Assembly: GCA_011390135.1 (NCBI GenBank) | Contig: JAABSZ010000072.1 | Span: 1 to 17,809 of the forward strand | Source of the DNA: JAABSP01 sp011390135 | GTDB taxonomy: Bacteria; Desulfobacterota; Desulfobacteria; Desulfobacterales; JAABSP01 | Length of the DNA: 17,809 nucleotides | Reading direction: 5' to 3' | Shown here: positions 4,662 through 12,168 of the stretch, piece after piece | Layout of the letters: each line of letters opens with the position of its first letter | How positions within the stretch are numbered: position 1 is the first letter of the stretch | Made by a program: the position numbers and the translations under genes | The notes under the pieces: generated by a model | What the model saw: only the letters and a program-made list of their open reading frames with translations | What the model was told of the DNA's origin: nothing | Databases searched by the model: none

Positions 4662-6476
4662 ATGACGCCCCAGATGATCCTGACCATGATCGTTCTTGTA
4701 TTTGTCATCATTCTGTTTGTCTTCGAGTGGGTGCGGGTCGATGTGGTGGGCATCATGATGACGGTGCTGCTGCCGCTGATCGGGCTGATCTCCGCAAAGG
4801 AGGCCTTTGTGGGGTTCAGCAGCAATGCGGTGATCTCCATCATCGCGGTGATCATCATCGGCGCGGGTCTGGACAAGACCGGCGTGATGAACCGGGTGGC
4901 CGGCCCCATCATCCGGCTGGCCGGAGCCAGCGAAAGCCGGGTGATCACCCTGATCTCGGGAACCGTCGGCGTGATATCGAGCATGATGCAGAACATCGGC
5001 GCGGCCGCGCTCTTTCTGCCGGCCACCCAGCGGATCTCCAAGCGGATGGGGGTTCCCATCTCCCGCATCCTCATGCCGATGGGCTTCTGCGCGATCATCG
5101 GCGGAACCCTGACCCTGGTGGGAGCAAGCCCCACGATTCTGCTCAACGACCTCATGGTTCTGGGGGGAAAGAAGCTGGAGCCCTTCGGCCTCTTCACCCA
5201 GACCCCGATCGGCCTCTGCCTGCTGGCCAGCGCGATCCTCTACTTCCTCATCTTCGGGAAATTCGTGCTGCCCTCCGGAGCCGGGGAGGATGACAAGGGG
5301 ATCACCGCCTCCCTGATGGAGGAGTACGAGACCCTGGAGAACACCGCGGAACTGAAGGTTTCCGATGACTTTGCCGGCCCCCGGCGCATGGACCAGATCG
5401 ACATACAGCGGAAGTACCTGGTGACGGTGGTGGCGATCCACAAGACTAGGAAAGGGGACCGGATCCTGATCCCCCGCAGCAGCGACACCCTGGAGGCCGG
5501 AGACAACTTTGCCGTGGTGGGCAAGGTGAAAAACGTGGAGGAATTTGCAAAGGAGTACGGCTTTGAAATCAAACCGGGGCTGGATGTATTTGGGGAAAGC
5601 CTCTCCCGCACCACTGCCGGGATGGCCGAGACCATCGTCTCCCCCCGCTCCGAACTCATCGGCAAGACCCTGAGCGAGCTGGATTTCAAGACCCTGTACG
5701 GCGTCAATCCCGTGGCCCTGGTCCGGGGCCGGAAGGTCTTCTATGCTGGGCTCACCCACATTCCCCTGCAGATGGGCGACACCCTGCTGCTCCAGGGCCC
5801 CTGGGAGCGGTTCCACATCCTGGACAACCGGCCCAAACCCCGGGCCCTCACCTTTACCACGCCGCTGGAGGGGGAGATTCTCCGCACCGGCAAGGCAAAA
5901 CTTGCGATATTATGGCTTCTGGTGGCTCTGTTCCAGGTGATCTTCATCAAGATCCAGCTCTCGGTCGCGCTCATGTCCGGGGCTCTTGGGATGATCATCA
6001 CCGGGGTTCTCTCGGTGGACGAAGCCTACCGGGCCGTGGACTGGATGACGGTCTTCCTGCTGGCGGGTCTGATTCCGCTGGGGATTGCGTTCGAGAAAAC
6101 CGGAACGGCCGCGTTTATCGCACAGGGCGTTCTGGGTCTTATGGGAACCCCGGCCCCGATTATTCTGCTGGCCGTCATCGGGATCATGACCTCCTTTTTC
6201 ACCCTGGTGATCTCCAATGTCGGCGCAACCGTTCTTTTAGTTCCCCTCTGCATGAACATGGCTATGATGGCCGGCGGAGATCCCCGGATGGCCGCGCTGG
6301 TGGTCGGAATCTCCGCATCCAACACCTTTGTGCTGCCCACCCATCAGGTCAACGCGCTGGTGATGCGGCCCGGGGGATATAGGACTGTCGATTACATGCG
6401 GGCCGGGGGCCTGATGACCCTGATCTTTCTGGCGGTGGAGCTGACGGTGCTCTACTTTTTCTACGGGATTCAATAG
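4662..6476 (+). CDS. SLC13/DASS-type permease with central RCK_C-like (TrkA-C) domains
   Basis: A 604-aa inner-membrane transporter. Residues 5-205 and 410-604 are hydrophobic and contain paired SLC13-like hairpin segments (IIGGTLTLVGASPTILLND near 145-163, ISNVGATVLLVP near 517-528, SASNTFVLPTHQVNAL near 551-566). Residues about 229-390 are cytoplasmic and hold two RCK_C-like modules (DRILIPRSSDTLEAGD; ELIGKTLSEL with MGDTLLLQG). This layout matches the sodium/sulfate or dicarboxylate permeases of the Sac1/Sll0640 type, so sulfate or another oxyanion or organic acid is a reasonable substrate, but the sequence alone does not decide it. The ATG at 4662 is preferred over a TTG at 4656 because AAAAGGAG ends 9 nt upstream of it. 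The ATG overlaps the stop of a 12-codon leader frame (ATGA). Confidence 0.88.
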   Translation: MTPQMILTMIVLVFVIILFVFEWVRVDVVGIMMTVLLPLIGLISAKEAFVGFSSNAVISIIAVIIIGAGLDKTGVMNRVAGPIIRLAGASESRVITLISGTVGVISSMMQNIGAAALFLPATQRISKRMGVPISRILMPMGFCAIIGGTLTLVGASPTILLNDLMVLGGKKLEPFGLFTQTPIGLCLLASAILYFLIFGKFVLPSGAGEDDKGITASLMEEYETLENTAELKVSDDFAGPRRMDQIDIQRKYLVTVVAIHKTRKGDRILIPRSSDTLEAGDNFAVVGKVKNVEEFAKEYGFEIKPGLDVFGESLSRTTAGMAETIVSPRSELIGKTLSELDFKTLYGVNPVALVRGRKVFYAGLTHIPLQMGDTLLLQGPWERFHILDNRPKPRALTFTTPLEGEILRTGKAKLAILWLLVALFQVIFIKIQLSVALMSGALGMIITGVLSVDEAYRAVDWMTVFLLAGLIPLGIAFEKTGTAAFIAQGVLGLMGTPAPIILLAVIGIMTSFFTLVISNVGATVLLVPLCMNMAMMAGGDPRMAALVVGISASNTFVLPTHQVNALVMRPGGYRTVDYMRAGGLMTLIFLAVELTVLYFFYGIQ

Positions 6477-6488
6477 GAGAGGTTTTTC

Positions 6489-7340
6489 ATGGCGATTATC
6501 ACCATATCCAGAGGCTGCTACAGCCACGGCAAGGAGATTGCAGAGAAGACCGCGGAAATCCTCGGCTACGAATGCGTAAGCCGGGAGATCCTCATCGAGG
6601 CCTCCAAATTCTTCAACGTACCGGAGAAGAAGCTTTTGAAGTCGATCCACGACGCCCCCTCCGTGCTGGACCGGATCACCCGGGGCAAGGAGCGGTATCT
6701 CTCCTATATCGAAACCGCGCTCTGGGACCACGTCCGGAAGGACAACGTGGTCTACCACGGCCATGCGGGCCATCTTCTGCTGAAGAACTTCACCCGGGTG
6801 CTCAAAGTCCGGATCATCGCGGAGATGGAAGACCGGGTCGGGATGCTGCAAAAGGAGAAGGGGTTTACCGAAGAGGAGGCCGTCGCCTATATCCGCAAGG
6901 ACGACGATGAGCGGCAGAACTGGACCCGGTATCTCTACCGGAAAGAGGTGAGCGATGCCGCACTTTATGATATGGTAATCAAGATCGGTGCGTTCACCAT
7001 CGATGATGCGTGCGAACTGATCGCGAACGCTGCCCGAAAGGATACGTTCCGGCTCTCGGAAGAGGGGGTGCAGCAGATGAACGACATGGCAATCGAAAGT
7101 CGGCTTCACGGGCTGTTGGCCGATGTCTGCAACGCGGAGATCCGCATCAGCAAAGGCATGGTTCACATCCAGTGCCGGCCCCAGCGGATTCGGAAATTCG
7201 ACCCGATCCGGCCGAGCCTCGCGCACCATATCGACGAGACTATCCGGGAGGATCTGACCAAACAGGTAACAGAGATCGCCCATTCCATCCCCGGTGTCAA
7301 AGAGGTCACCTGTGACGTGGATTCGCCATATTATACATGA
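6489..7340 (+). CDS. Cytidylate-kinase-like protein with a C-terminal BON-like domain
   Basis: A 283-aa protein. The N-terminal 190 residues fit the cytidylate-kinase-like family: MAIITISRGCYSHGKEIA contains a P-loop variant (G9 to K15), then CVSREIL, a VVYHGHAGHLL segment and a D/E/R-rich lid (KDDDERQNWTRY, 138-149). True CMP kinases have a GxGKGT-type loop, so the substrate may differ. The C-terminal part (about 208-280) resembles a BON fold: AEIRISKGMVHIQC, a helix, then IAHSIPGVKEVTCDV. BON domains often bind membranes or ligands. The fusion suggests a signalling or sensor role beside the transporter rather than housekeeping nucleotide metabolism (inference). The ribosome site AGGAGAGG lies about 7 nt upstream. 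The gap to the permease is 12 bp, and the gene overlaps the histidine kinase start. Confidence 0.8.
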   Translation: MAIITISRGCYSHGKEIAEKTAEILGYECVSREILIEASKFFNVPEKKLLKSIHDAPSVLDRITRGKERYLSYIETALWDHVRKDNVVYHGHAGHLLLKNFTRVLKVRIIAEMEDRVGMLQKEKGFTEEEAVAYIRKDDDERQNWTRYLYRKEVSDAALYDMVIKIGAFTIDDACELIANAARKDTFRLSEEGVQQMNDMAIESRLHGLLADVCNAEIRISKGMVHIQCRPQRIRKFDPIRPSLAHHIDETIREDLTKQVTEIAHSIPGVKEVTCDVDSPYYT

Positions 7341-8811
7341 CCGGAACCTGACCATCCGCCTGAAGATCATCCTCGCCTTCATCTTCTTCATGGCCGTGGC
7401 CGGAACCATCTGGTTTTTAAGCTATTACAATCTCTTCATCATGAAGCAGAAGCTTCTGTTGATCGAAAAGAAGGACAACCTCTTCAATACGATCCTGGAG
7501 GCCCGGCGGTATGAGAAGAACTTTCTGCTGACCAAAGACCGGAGCCATCTGCAACTGGCCCGGGATTACGCGCTGGAAGCGGAGAGAAAGATCCTGAAGA
7601 TTCTTTCCGATTTCGGCCGGTATGCGGCCGCCAAGAACCTGTCGGATCAGGTGGAGAAGATCCGGGAATATATCCGGCTGCTGGAGGCCTTTGGCCGCCA
7701 TTATGATGCCGAAGATATCGAAGGCTTTGCGCCGACCGGCCCCGGCGAATTCGTAAGCTTCCAGGACCGGATTCGCACCATCGGCAAGAGCATCACCGAT
7801 TCCCTCGAGGAGATGGTCAACCAGGAGCGGCGCTATGTGAGCAGCCTCTTCAAGGAGCTTCAGCTCTATCTCTTCGTCGCGCTGACCGCGATCCTGATCC
7901 TGACCATGGCCATGGCCTTTTTCCTCTACCATTTCGTCAATCTGCCCTTAAAATCGATCGAAGAGGCCATTGCCAAGATCACCTCCGGAGACTACACAGC
8001 CATTCCCAAGCTGACCCGGGGCGATGAATTCGAATCCTTTGTAGAGAGCCTCAACCGGATGATCGGCGAATTGAACCGGAGGGGCGAACAGCTCGTCCAG
8101 AGCGAAAAGATGGCCTCTCTGGGAACCCTGACGTCGGGGGTGGCCCACGAGCTGAACAACCCGTTGAACAACATCTCCACCTCCCTGCAGATCCTGCTGG
8201 AGGAGATCGAAGACCGCGACACCGATTTCCAGCGGGATCTGATCCGGGAATCGGAAGTGCAGGTGGATCGGGCAAGAGACATTGTAAAAGCCCTGCTCGA
8301 GTTCTCCCGAAAAAAGTCCTTCAACCTGAGTCGGGTCCGATTCAAGGACCTGATGGAGGAGACCCGGAAGCTGATCAAGGGAGAGATCCCGAGCCAGGTG
8401 GAGGTCGTCATCGACGTTCCCGACGATATCGTAATCCAAATGGATCACCGCAGAATCCAGCAGGCCCTGATCAACCTGCTGATGAACGCTTCCCAGGCCA
8501 TCGACAACAGTGGAAAGATCACTGTCAACGCGTGGATCGCTGTCGAAGATAAGCGCTTCTACTTCACGGTGGAAGATACCGGGGAAGGGATTCCCGAAGA
8601 CCGGGTCAACAAGATATTCGACCCCTTCTTCACCACAAAGGATGTGGGCCAGGGCTCGGGGCTGGGGCTTTCGGTTACCCACGGCATCATCGATCAGCAC
8701 GGGGGCCGGATCACCGTGGAGAGCGCGCCCGGAACCGGAACCTGTTTCACTGTTGAGCTGCCGCTGGAAAGGGAGGAGCATGAGCCGGACAATGACGTCG
8801 GAGGAGAATAG
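7312..8811 (+). CDS. Membrane-bound sensor histidine kinase (HAMP)
   Basis: A 499-aa kinase: TM1 at about 16-44, a helical periplasmic sensor domain at about 45-183 (EARRYEKNFLLT is typical of four-helix/HBM-like sensors), TM2 at about 184-207 and HAMP at about 208-262. The HisKA domain has phospho-acceptor H279 in GVAHELNNPL. The HATPase has an N box around N392, DTGEGIP at 422-428 and GSGLGLS at 448-454. It is expected to autophosphorylate and pass phosphate to the NtrC-type regulator encoded directly downstream. The receiver in the Lon-like protein is a plausible second target. GTG at 7312 is chosen because AGAGGT lies 5 nt upstream; a GTG at 7294 has no ribosome site. The gene overlaps the previous gene by 29 bp and the next by 32 bp. 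The ligand is unknown. Confidence 0.92.
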   Translation: MTWIRHIIHDRNLTIRLKIILAFIFFMAVAGTIWFLSYYNLFIMKQKLLLIEKKDNLFNTILEARRYEKNFLLTKDRSHLQLARDYALEAERKILKILSDFGRYAAAKNLSDQVEKIREYIRLLEAFGRHYDAEDIEGFAPTGPGEFVSFQDRIRTIGKSITDSLEEMVNQERRYVSSLFKELQLYLFVALTAILILTMAMAFFLYHFVNLPLKSIEEAIAKITSGDYTAIPKLTRGDEFESFVESLNRMIGELNRRGEQLVQSEKMASLGTLTSGVAHELNNPLNNISTSLQILLEEIEDRDTDFQRDLIRESEVQVDRARDIVKALLEFSRKKSFNLSRVRFKDLMEETRKLIKGEIPSQVEVVIDVPDDIVIQMDHRRIQQALINLLMNASQAIDNSGKITVNAWIAVEDKRFYFTVEDTGEGIPEDRVNKIFDPFFTTKDVGQGSGLGLSVTHGIIDQHGGRITVESAPGTGTCFTVELPLEREEHEPDNDVGGE

Positions 8812-10156
8812 CGGAATCATCCTCGTTGTAGAGGACGAGGATATCGCGCGCAGAAACCTCACCCATATCCTCGTAAAGGAGGGGTACGAAGTCCACAGCA
8901 CCCGAAGCGGCGTCGAGGCCATCCCCCTGCTGAATTCCAGGACATTCGACCTGATCATCACCGATCTGAAGATGGAGAAGATGGACGGCATGGAGCTGCT
9001 CCACCGGGCAAAGAGCCTGCAGCCCCACACGGAAGTGATCATGATCACCGGATATGCCACTGTGGACACCGCTGTTGCAGCCATGCAGAAGGGGGCCTAC
9101 TTCTACATCGCAAAGCCCTACAAGCTCGAAGAGGTGAAAAATATCACCCGGGAGGCCCTGCTCAAGCGAAAGCTATTTCTGGAAAACCTGGAGCTGAAAG
9201 CATCCCTGAAAAAACTTCAGGGGGAACCGGCCATCATCGGCCGGAGTTCGGCCATGAGGTCGGTGCTGGAGACGGTTGCACAGATTGCGCCGTCGGACAT
9301 CAATGTGCTGATAACAGGCGAGAGCGGGACCGGAAAGGAGCTGGTGGCCAAAGCCATCCACGACGCCAGCCCCCGGGCCGACAAGCGGTTTGTGGCATTC
9401 AACTGCGGCTCCTTTACCGAGGAACTGATGGCCAACGAACTCTTCGGCCACGAAAAGGAGGCCTACACCGGCGCGACCCGCCAGAGGCCGGGGCTGATCG
9501 AGACGGCCGGCCGCGGAACCCTCTTCCTGGACGAGGTGGGGGACATGCCCCTATCCATGCAGGTGAAGCTGCTGCGGGTGATCCAGGAGAAGGAGATCCT
9601 CCGGGTGGGCGGAGTGCAGCCGGTTTCCGTGGATGTCCGTTTCATCTCGGCCACCCACCGGGATCTTTCCGAGGACATCGAGGAGGGCCGTTTCCGTCAG
9701 GACCTCTTCTACCGGCTCAACGTGATCGGGATTCAACTGCCGCCGCTGGCAGAGCGAAAGGGAGACATCCTGCTGCTGGCCCACCATTTTCTGGCAAAAA
9801 AGAGCCGGGAGATGCACAAGAGCATCCGGGAGATCGAAAAGGAGGCCGTGGAGCTGCTCAACCGCTACTCCTGGCCCGGCAACGTCCGGGAGCTGGAAAA
9901 CGTCATCGAACGGGCCGTGGCCCTGGAAAACGGCGAGGCCATCACCGCAGAGGATCTTCCCGACGATATCCGCAACGTCTCCATCGAGACCTACCGGCAC
10001 CATTCCGGGGAGATCCCCACCCTCATCGAGCAGGAGAAGCGCTACATCCAATGGGTGCTGGAGAGAACCGGATGGAATAAGACCCAGGCCGCGAAGATCA
10101 TGGACATCGACCGGGTATCCCTCTGGCGGAAGATGAAGCGGTATGAACTGGAGTAG
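8780..10156 (+). CDS. NtrC-type sigma-54-dependent response regulator
   Basis: A 458-aa activator. The receiver (about 12-131) has phospho-acceptor D62 in ITDLKMEK. The AAA+ sigma-54 interaction domain (about 150-385) has Walker A GESGTGKE at 180-187 and Walker B LFLDEVGD at 248-255. The Fis-type helix-turn-helix is at about 425-456 (TQAAKIMDIDRVSLWRKMKRY). The sigma-54 contact loop reads EAYTGA (227-232) instead of GAFTGA, with Glu in place of the first Gly and Tyr for Phe. The receiver is about 55% identical to that of the Lon-like protein. The start at 8780 lies directly behind GGGAGGAG (tight spacing); an in-frame ATG at 8792 is the alternative. It should activate the two sigma-54 promoters at 2781 and 4412. 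Confidence 0.93.
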   Translation: MSRTMTSEENSGIILVVEDEDIARRNLTHILVKEGYEVHSTRSGVEAIPLLNSRTFDLIITDLKMEKMDGMELLHRAKSLQPHTEVIMITGYATVDTAVAAMQKGAYFYIAKPYKLEEVKNITREALLKRKLFLENLELKASLKKLQGEPAIIGRSSAMRSVLETVAQIAPSDINVLITGESGTGKELVAKAIHDASPRADKRFVAFNCGSFTEELMANELFGHEKEAYTGATRQRPGLIETAGRGTLFLDEVGDMPLSMQVKLLRVIQEKEILRVGGVQPVSVDVRFISATHRDLSEDIEEGRFRQDLFYRLNVIGIQLPPLAERKGDILLLAHHFLAKKSREMHKSIREIEKEAVELLNRYSWPGNVRELENVIERAVALENGEAITAEDLPDDIRNVSIETYRHHSGEIPTLIEQEKRYIQWVLERTGWNKTQAAKIMDIDRVSLWRKMKRYELE

Positions 10157-10177
10157 GCGCGGCTTCCGATCTTTTGC

Positions 10178-10936
10178 CTACAGTAGCTTTCGCACCGCGG
10201 CAACCAGAGCCGGAAGGGCTTCTCCGGCCTTTTCCTGAATCAGCACATCAGCCATCCCGTCGCAGGGGGTCTCCGACAGGTTGATGATCCCCAGAAAAGC
10301 CCCGGCCCGCTTGGCGTAGACCGGCATGCTCGCGGCCGGCTGCACCAGCAGGGTCGATCCCACCACCAGAAAGAGATCAGACCCCTTGGCCAGTTCCACG
10401 GACCGTTGAACCTCATAAACCGGCATGGACTGGCCAAAGGAGATGGTATCCGGCTTCAGATATCCGCCGCAACCGCATTCGGGCGCAGTATCGCCGGCCG
10501 CTACCCGAGCATGTGCCTCGGCCTCATCACAGATCTCCCCGCAGCTCATGCACCGAATCCGCCGGGTATTCCCGTGCAGCTCGATGATCTTATCTTCAGG
10601 AATCCCCGATACCCGGTGCAGGTCGTCGATGTTCTGGGTGATGACCCCATCCAGCAACCCCATCTCGTGAAGCTCGAAGAGCGCCATGTGTGCGGGGTTG
10701 GGCTTTGCCTTCACCAGACTGTGATACATCTGGTTTTTCTGCCGCCAGTATTCGATCCGGGATGTTTTTGACGACATGAACTCGTCGAAATAGACGGGCC
10801 GGTAATGGTCCCAGATCCCGCCCTGACTGCGGTAGTCGGGGATGCCGCTCTCGGTGGAGATGCCGGCGCCCGTAAATACGATATGCTTTCCCCGCTCTGC
10901 GATCTTTTCTGCCAGTTTTTCAATATCAGATTTCAT
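10178..10936 (-). CDS. Sirtuin-type NAD-dependent protein deacetylase/deacylase
   Basis: A 252-aa Sir2-family enzyme. Visible motifs are GAGISTESGIPDYRS (23-37), TQNIDDLH (100-107), catalytic H121 in LHGN, zinc cysteines C129/C132 and C154/C156 and the NAD-binding GSTLLVQPA segment (193-201). Sirtuins use NAD+ to remove acyl groups from lysines, giving nicotinamide and O-acyl-ADP-ribose, in the cytoplasm. The length is normal for a stand-alone bacterial sirtuin. The Tyr/Arg pair marking desuccinylases of the CobB/SIRT5 type is not evident, so deacetylation is likelier. The stop converges on the activator gene with 21 bp between them. GAGGAT lies upstream of the ATG. It follows the remnant gene and the WYL gene on the same strand. 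It carries no defence-type fusion domain. Confidence 0.92.
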   Translation of the reverse strand: MKSDIEKLAEKIAERGKHIVFTGAGISTESGIPDYRSQGGIWDHYRPVYFDEFMSSKTSRIEYWRQKNQMYHSLVKAKPNPAHMALFELHEMGLLDGVITQNIDDLHRVSGIPEDKIIELHGNTRRIRCMSCGEICDEAEAHARVAAGDTAPECGCGGYLKPDTISFGQSMPVYEVQRSVELAKGSDLFLVVGSTLLVQPAASMPVYAKRAGAFLGIINLSETPCDGMADVLIQEKAGEALPALVAAVRKLL

Positions 10937-11002
10937 GGATGATCCTCATGTCCGATGTTTCGATTTTCCTCCGGAGCCGCACGGACCCAAAGCTGTTTCC
11001 CT

Positions 11003-11128
11003 TCAAAGGTTCACCTCGGCCGATGCCGTTACGATCTCCCGGATGAAGAGGCTTTTATCGACGTAATGGCAGCCGCTTTCCCGGAGCTTTTTGAAGTCGG
11101 AGATGCCGATGGGAAGCGGTTTATTCAT
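11003..11128 (-). pseudogene. Truncated N-terminus of a predicted AAA-ATPase / PD-(D/E)XK nuclease family protein
   Basis: A 41-codon frame beginning MNKPLPIGISDFKKLRESG, followed by YVDKSLFIREIV. This is the recognisable N-terminal signature of the large 'predicted AAA-ATPase' (AAA-like plus PD-(D/E)XK) family, in which the next residues are normally a P-loop region of the kind RPRRFGKT. Here the frame hits TGA right after AEVNL and no such motif is found in any frame before the sirtuin gene. It is therefore read as a deletion remnant. Its ATG overlaps the stop codon of the WYL gene (ATGAATAA), suggesting former co-transcription or insertion behind it. A short functional peptide cannot be excluded. 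Confidence 0.7.
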
Positions 11129-12134
11129 GGTAAGTCTCAACCATCTCTTTCAGCTTCCCAACCAGCCTCTTCCGCAACCGCACCGGCTTCACCAACTGCG
11201 CCTCCTCACCAAAAGAGAGCACCCACGCCATCACCTCGCTCTCCGAGGAAGCGGAAAATTCCAGCCGTATGCCCTCCCCGTCTCTTTTCCGGACGATCTT
11301 CTGGTCCGGGCTCCAGATCCGCTCTGCAACATAGCGGGCGCTCCACCCGGTGAATTCGACCGCGGCCCTGAAGGTCTTCTCCTTGATCACGCCGAAGGAG
11401 GCGGCAAAGGTCGTTTCAAAATCGAAATCATTAGGAACGGAAAAGGTCGCCTCCAGCACCCGGATATCCCGGAAACGGTGAAGGGCCAGCAAGGGGGCAT
11501 ACGCATCATCTTTTTTGGGAAGGCCTTTTTCCGTGCATCGCCGGGAATGGATGTAGATGGTATCCTTGTGCGCGAATATCTTTATGGGCATGATGCAGAA
11601 ATCCTTTTCCGCATCGGCCATGAGGTTTTGGTATCGGATGGTGCAGACCCGCTTTTCAGAGACGGCCTTGATCAGGCTGTCCAGCATCTCCCGGAAAGGA
11701 GAATAGTCGATATGGCCGCTGGCAAGGGAGCCCAGTTCATCACCGCAGGAACGGATCTTTTCAGGCGGAAGCATCCCGATGCTCTTTTGAAGACCGGTCA
11801 TCGCGGTTTCATAGTTCTCCTGCCCCAGAAGATTCCGGGAAAAAGCCCGGCTCATCTCCAGGGCCGCAATCTCCGGGCCCGACAGGGGCAGGAGGGGCAT
11901 CTTCTCGGGCCGCTCGATCCAGAAAAAGTTCTGGCGGCCCAGTTTCTCCTGCAGGATGCTCACCGAATACAGGACGGTGATATCATCCACCAGCCGCGCC
12001 ACCGTCTGTTTGGAACAGTCCAGCATCTTGGACAGTTCCGTCAGGGAACGCTTCCTGCCGGTGAAGAGCAGCTCCGCAAAAAGCCGGATCAGCTTCTGGC
12101 CGTATGTGGCATCCGGGTTACGTTTTTTCGGCAT
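11121..12134 (-). CDS. WYL-domain helix-turn-helix transcriptional regulator
   Basis: A 337-aa protein. The N-terminal winged helix (about 10-75) contains KRSLTELSKMLDCSKQTVARLVDDI. A linker (80-150) is followed by a WYL-like domain (about 155-235) and a C-terminal extension (about 250-335, with KEKTFRAAVEFTG and VRLRKRLVGKLKEM). The name-giving W-Y-L residues are degenerate (DTIYIHSRR at 191-199), so ligand sensing may differ. WYL regulators sense nucleotides or other small ligands and often control accessory or defence genes. The gene starts 34 bp after the double-AAA+ gene on the same strand with AAAGGAT as ribosome site, so it is probably in the same operon and may control it. Confidence 0.85.
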   Translation of the reverse strand: MPKKRNPDATYGQKLIRLFAELLFTGRKRSLTELSKMLDCSKQTVARLVDDITVLYSVSILQEKLGRQNFFWIERPEKMPLLPLSGPEIAALEMSRAFSRNLLGQENYETAMTGLQKSIGMLPPEKIRSCGDELGSLASGHIDYSPFREMLDSLIKAVSEKRVCTIRYQNLMADAEKDFCIMPIKIFAHKDTIYIHSRRCTEKGLPKKDDAYAPLLALHRFRDIRVLEATFSVPNDFDFETTFAASFGVIKEKTFRAAVEFTGWSARYVAERIWSPDQKIVRKRDGEGIRLEFSASSESEVMAWVLSFGEEAQLVKPVRLRKRLVGKLKEMVETYHE

Positions 12135-12168
12135 GGCATTATCCTTTCAGGTCTTTTGCAGAAAATCC

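Noticed and set aside
4479..5816. Long minus-strand frame (445 codons) opposite the permease
   Set aside because: It lies antisense to a clear membrane transporter, is rich in His/Asp/Gly without recognisable motifs, and is a by-product of GC-rich codon use on the other strand.
10153..10181. GTAGGC/GCCTAC hairpin between the activator and sirtuin stops as a bidirectional terminator
   Set aside because: The stem is only six base pairs with a 17-base loop and no flanking U-tract on either strand.
10178..10936. Sirtuin as a phage-defence effector (as in Thoeris, Dsr or pAgo-linked SIR2)
   Set aside because: It is a stand-alone, zinc-containing sirtuin of ordinary length with deacetylase motifs and no defence partner domain next to it.
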